Below, piece after piece: positions 5,049-5,555 of a stretch of 5,555 nt of DNA. Source of the stretch: an uncultured Actinomycetes bacterium (lineage in GTDB: Bacteria; Actinomycetota; Actinomycetes; Nanopelagicales; Nanopelagicaceae); the NCBI GenBank assembly GCA_903867285.1, contig CAIPQX010000069.1:1-5555 (forward strand), in the 5' to 3' direction. Numbering within the stretch: the first letter of the stretch is position 1; each line of letters opens with the position of its first letter. Under the pieces are notes generated by a model. It saw only the letters and a program-made list of their open reading frames with translations. It was not told the DNA's origin and ran no database searches. Both the position numbers and the translations under genes were made by a program.

Positions 5049-5555
5049 TGAAATAACTCCCGACGCACCGAAGTTTGATCTCTTCGCTACCGAGGTTGAA
5101 GACAACCTCAAGGAAGAGCTCGCTAAGGGCACATTCCAATGGACCAACAAGTACACCAAAGGGCTAGGTATCCTCTTTGTGATTGTCGGGCTGCTTTCGG
5201 TTGGTACTTGGTATGGTCACTACGAAGCTGGTAAGTCAGCGACAGTTTCCGGAGCATCTTCCTTCGCCTCGCTCCGTGCCTCTTTCGGTGGGGGCGGAGC
5301 TGGTGCAACAGCCGGGACAGGCGCTGCAGCAGGTGGCTTTGGTGGATTCGGTGGCGGCGGAACTCGCATCACTGGCACTATCAAATCTGTTAAGGGATCG
5401 TCGGTAACGATCACCTTGGATGATCCAACCCAAGCCTCTTCACTTGCAGCCGGTGATGCAACACGCATCACCGATACAGGTGCAGGGGCCGCGGGCGGGA
5501 CGACTCCATCTGGAACAACTGCTGGCGGAACAACTGCTGGCGGAACAACTGCTCC
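5041..5555 (+). CDS. Single-pass membrane protein with Gly-rich linker and small beta domain, 3' end outside window
   Basis: The frame from ATG 5041 has no stop through base 5555, giving 171 codons plus two bases. Residues 1-40 are polar and acidic at first, ending with Lys37 and Lys40. Residues 41-58 form one membrane helix (GLGILFVIVGLLSVGTWY). The basic residues before the helix suggest N-terminus inside and C-terminus outside. Residues 75-107 are Gly/Ala/Phe-rich (GGFGGFGGGG). Residues 108-144 (TRITGTIKSVKGSSVTITLDD and on) look like a small beta domain of the DUF5666 kind, with its GTI-x-V-x-G-x-x-ITL pattern; this assignment is tentative. Residues from 145 are Gly/Thr-rich with a tandem repeat. 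The 8-base overlap with the permease and the GAGG upstream indicate co-translation, so it is probably an accessory of the ABC module. Its function is unknown to me. Confidence 0.85.
   Translation, partial: MNDEITPDAPKFDLFATEVEDNLKEELAKGTFQWTNKYTKGLGILFVIVGLLSVGTWYGHYEAGKSATVSGASSFASLRASFGGGGAGATAGTGAAAGGFGGFGGGGTRITGTIKSVKGSSVTITLDDPTQASSLAAGDATRITDTGAGAAGGTTPSGTTAGGTTAGGTTA
5506..5553 (+). repeat. 15-base tandem repeat encoding AGGTT units
   Basis: The unit GCTGGCGGAACAACT occurs exactly at 5521-5535 and 5536-5550. A diverged copy (CCATCTGGAACAACT, encoding PSGTT) precedes it at 5506-5520. The next copy begins with GCT at 5551 but departs at 5554-5555 (CC in place of GG) where the window ends. 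It is in frame, so changes in copy number would lengthen or shorten the protein without a frameshift. Confidence 0.85.

Noticed and set aside
5123..5471. Several short open frames on both strands over the last gene
   Set aside because: They arise from the G-rich repeat DNA. The frame from 5041 has a start, a ribosome site, a membrane helix and no stop, and explains the region.
1..5555. CRISPR array, tRNA, rRNA, insertion sequence or phage signals
   Set aside because: None was seen. The repeats present are short, in-frame coding repeats, and no transposase, integrase or RNA-gene motif was recognised.

Overview
The window most likely comes from an actinobacterium with mid-range base composition (near 50% GC by eye). 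The signs are translation starts at GTG and TTG, tightly packed and overlapping genes, Thr/Pro/Lys- and Gly-rich extracytoplasmic linkers, and a MacA-like adaptor with a two-cysteine insert in its hairpin. The freshwater lineages (Nanopelagicales or small Microbacteriaceae) would fit, but this is an impression, not a proof. All genes lie on the + strand, and the only real gap is 62 bases.

Positions 1-1332 hold a flavinylation module. The first gene is the 3' part of a secreted or membrane-anchored protein with a Thr/Pro/Lys-rich linker and a C-terminal FMN_bind domain. The second is apbE, the FAD:protein FMN transferase that attaches FMN covalently to such domains. Its TTG start follows the upstream TAA with no base between them and in the same frame. 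The FMN acceptor position is Ser rather than the usual Thr.

Positions 1395-5555 hold a MacAB-like tripartite ABC module: a membrane-fusion adaptor with a very long alpha-hairpin and a polyglycine tail, a LolD/MacB-type ATPase, a four-helix FtsX/MacB-type permease, and the start of a small single-pass membrane protein. That last gene has no stop before the window ends and has not been named here. Each of the last three genes overlaps the one before it (8, 4 and 8 bases), which implies a single translationally coupled transcript.

No convincing terminator or promoter was seen between the two modules, so they may be co-transcribed. Working picture (inference): the ABC module is a mechanotransmission or export machine acting in the cell envelope of a monoderm cell. 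The flavinylation module is either an independent extracytoplasmic redox system or a partner of it. The least ordinary features are the in-frame stop/start junction, the Ser acceptor, the Gly-rich patches shared by three consecutive proteins, and the small membrane protein at the end.
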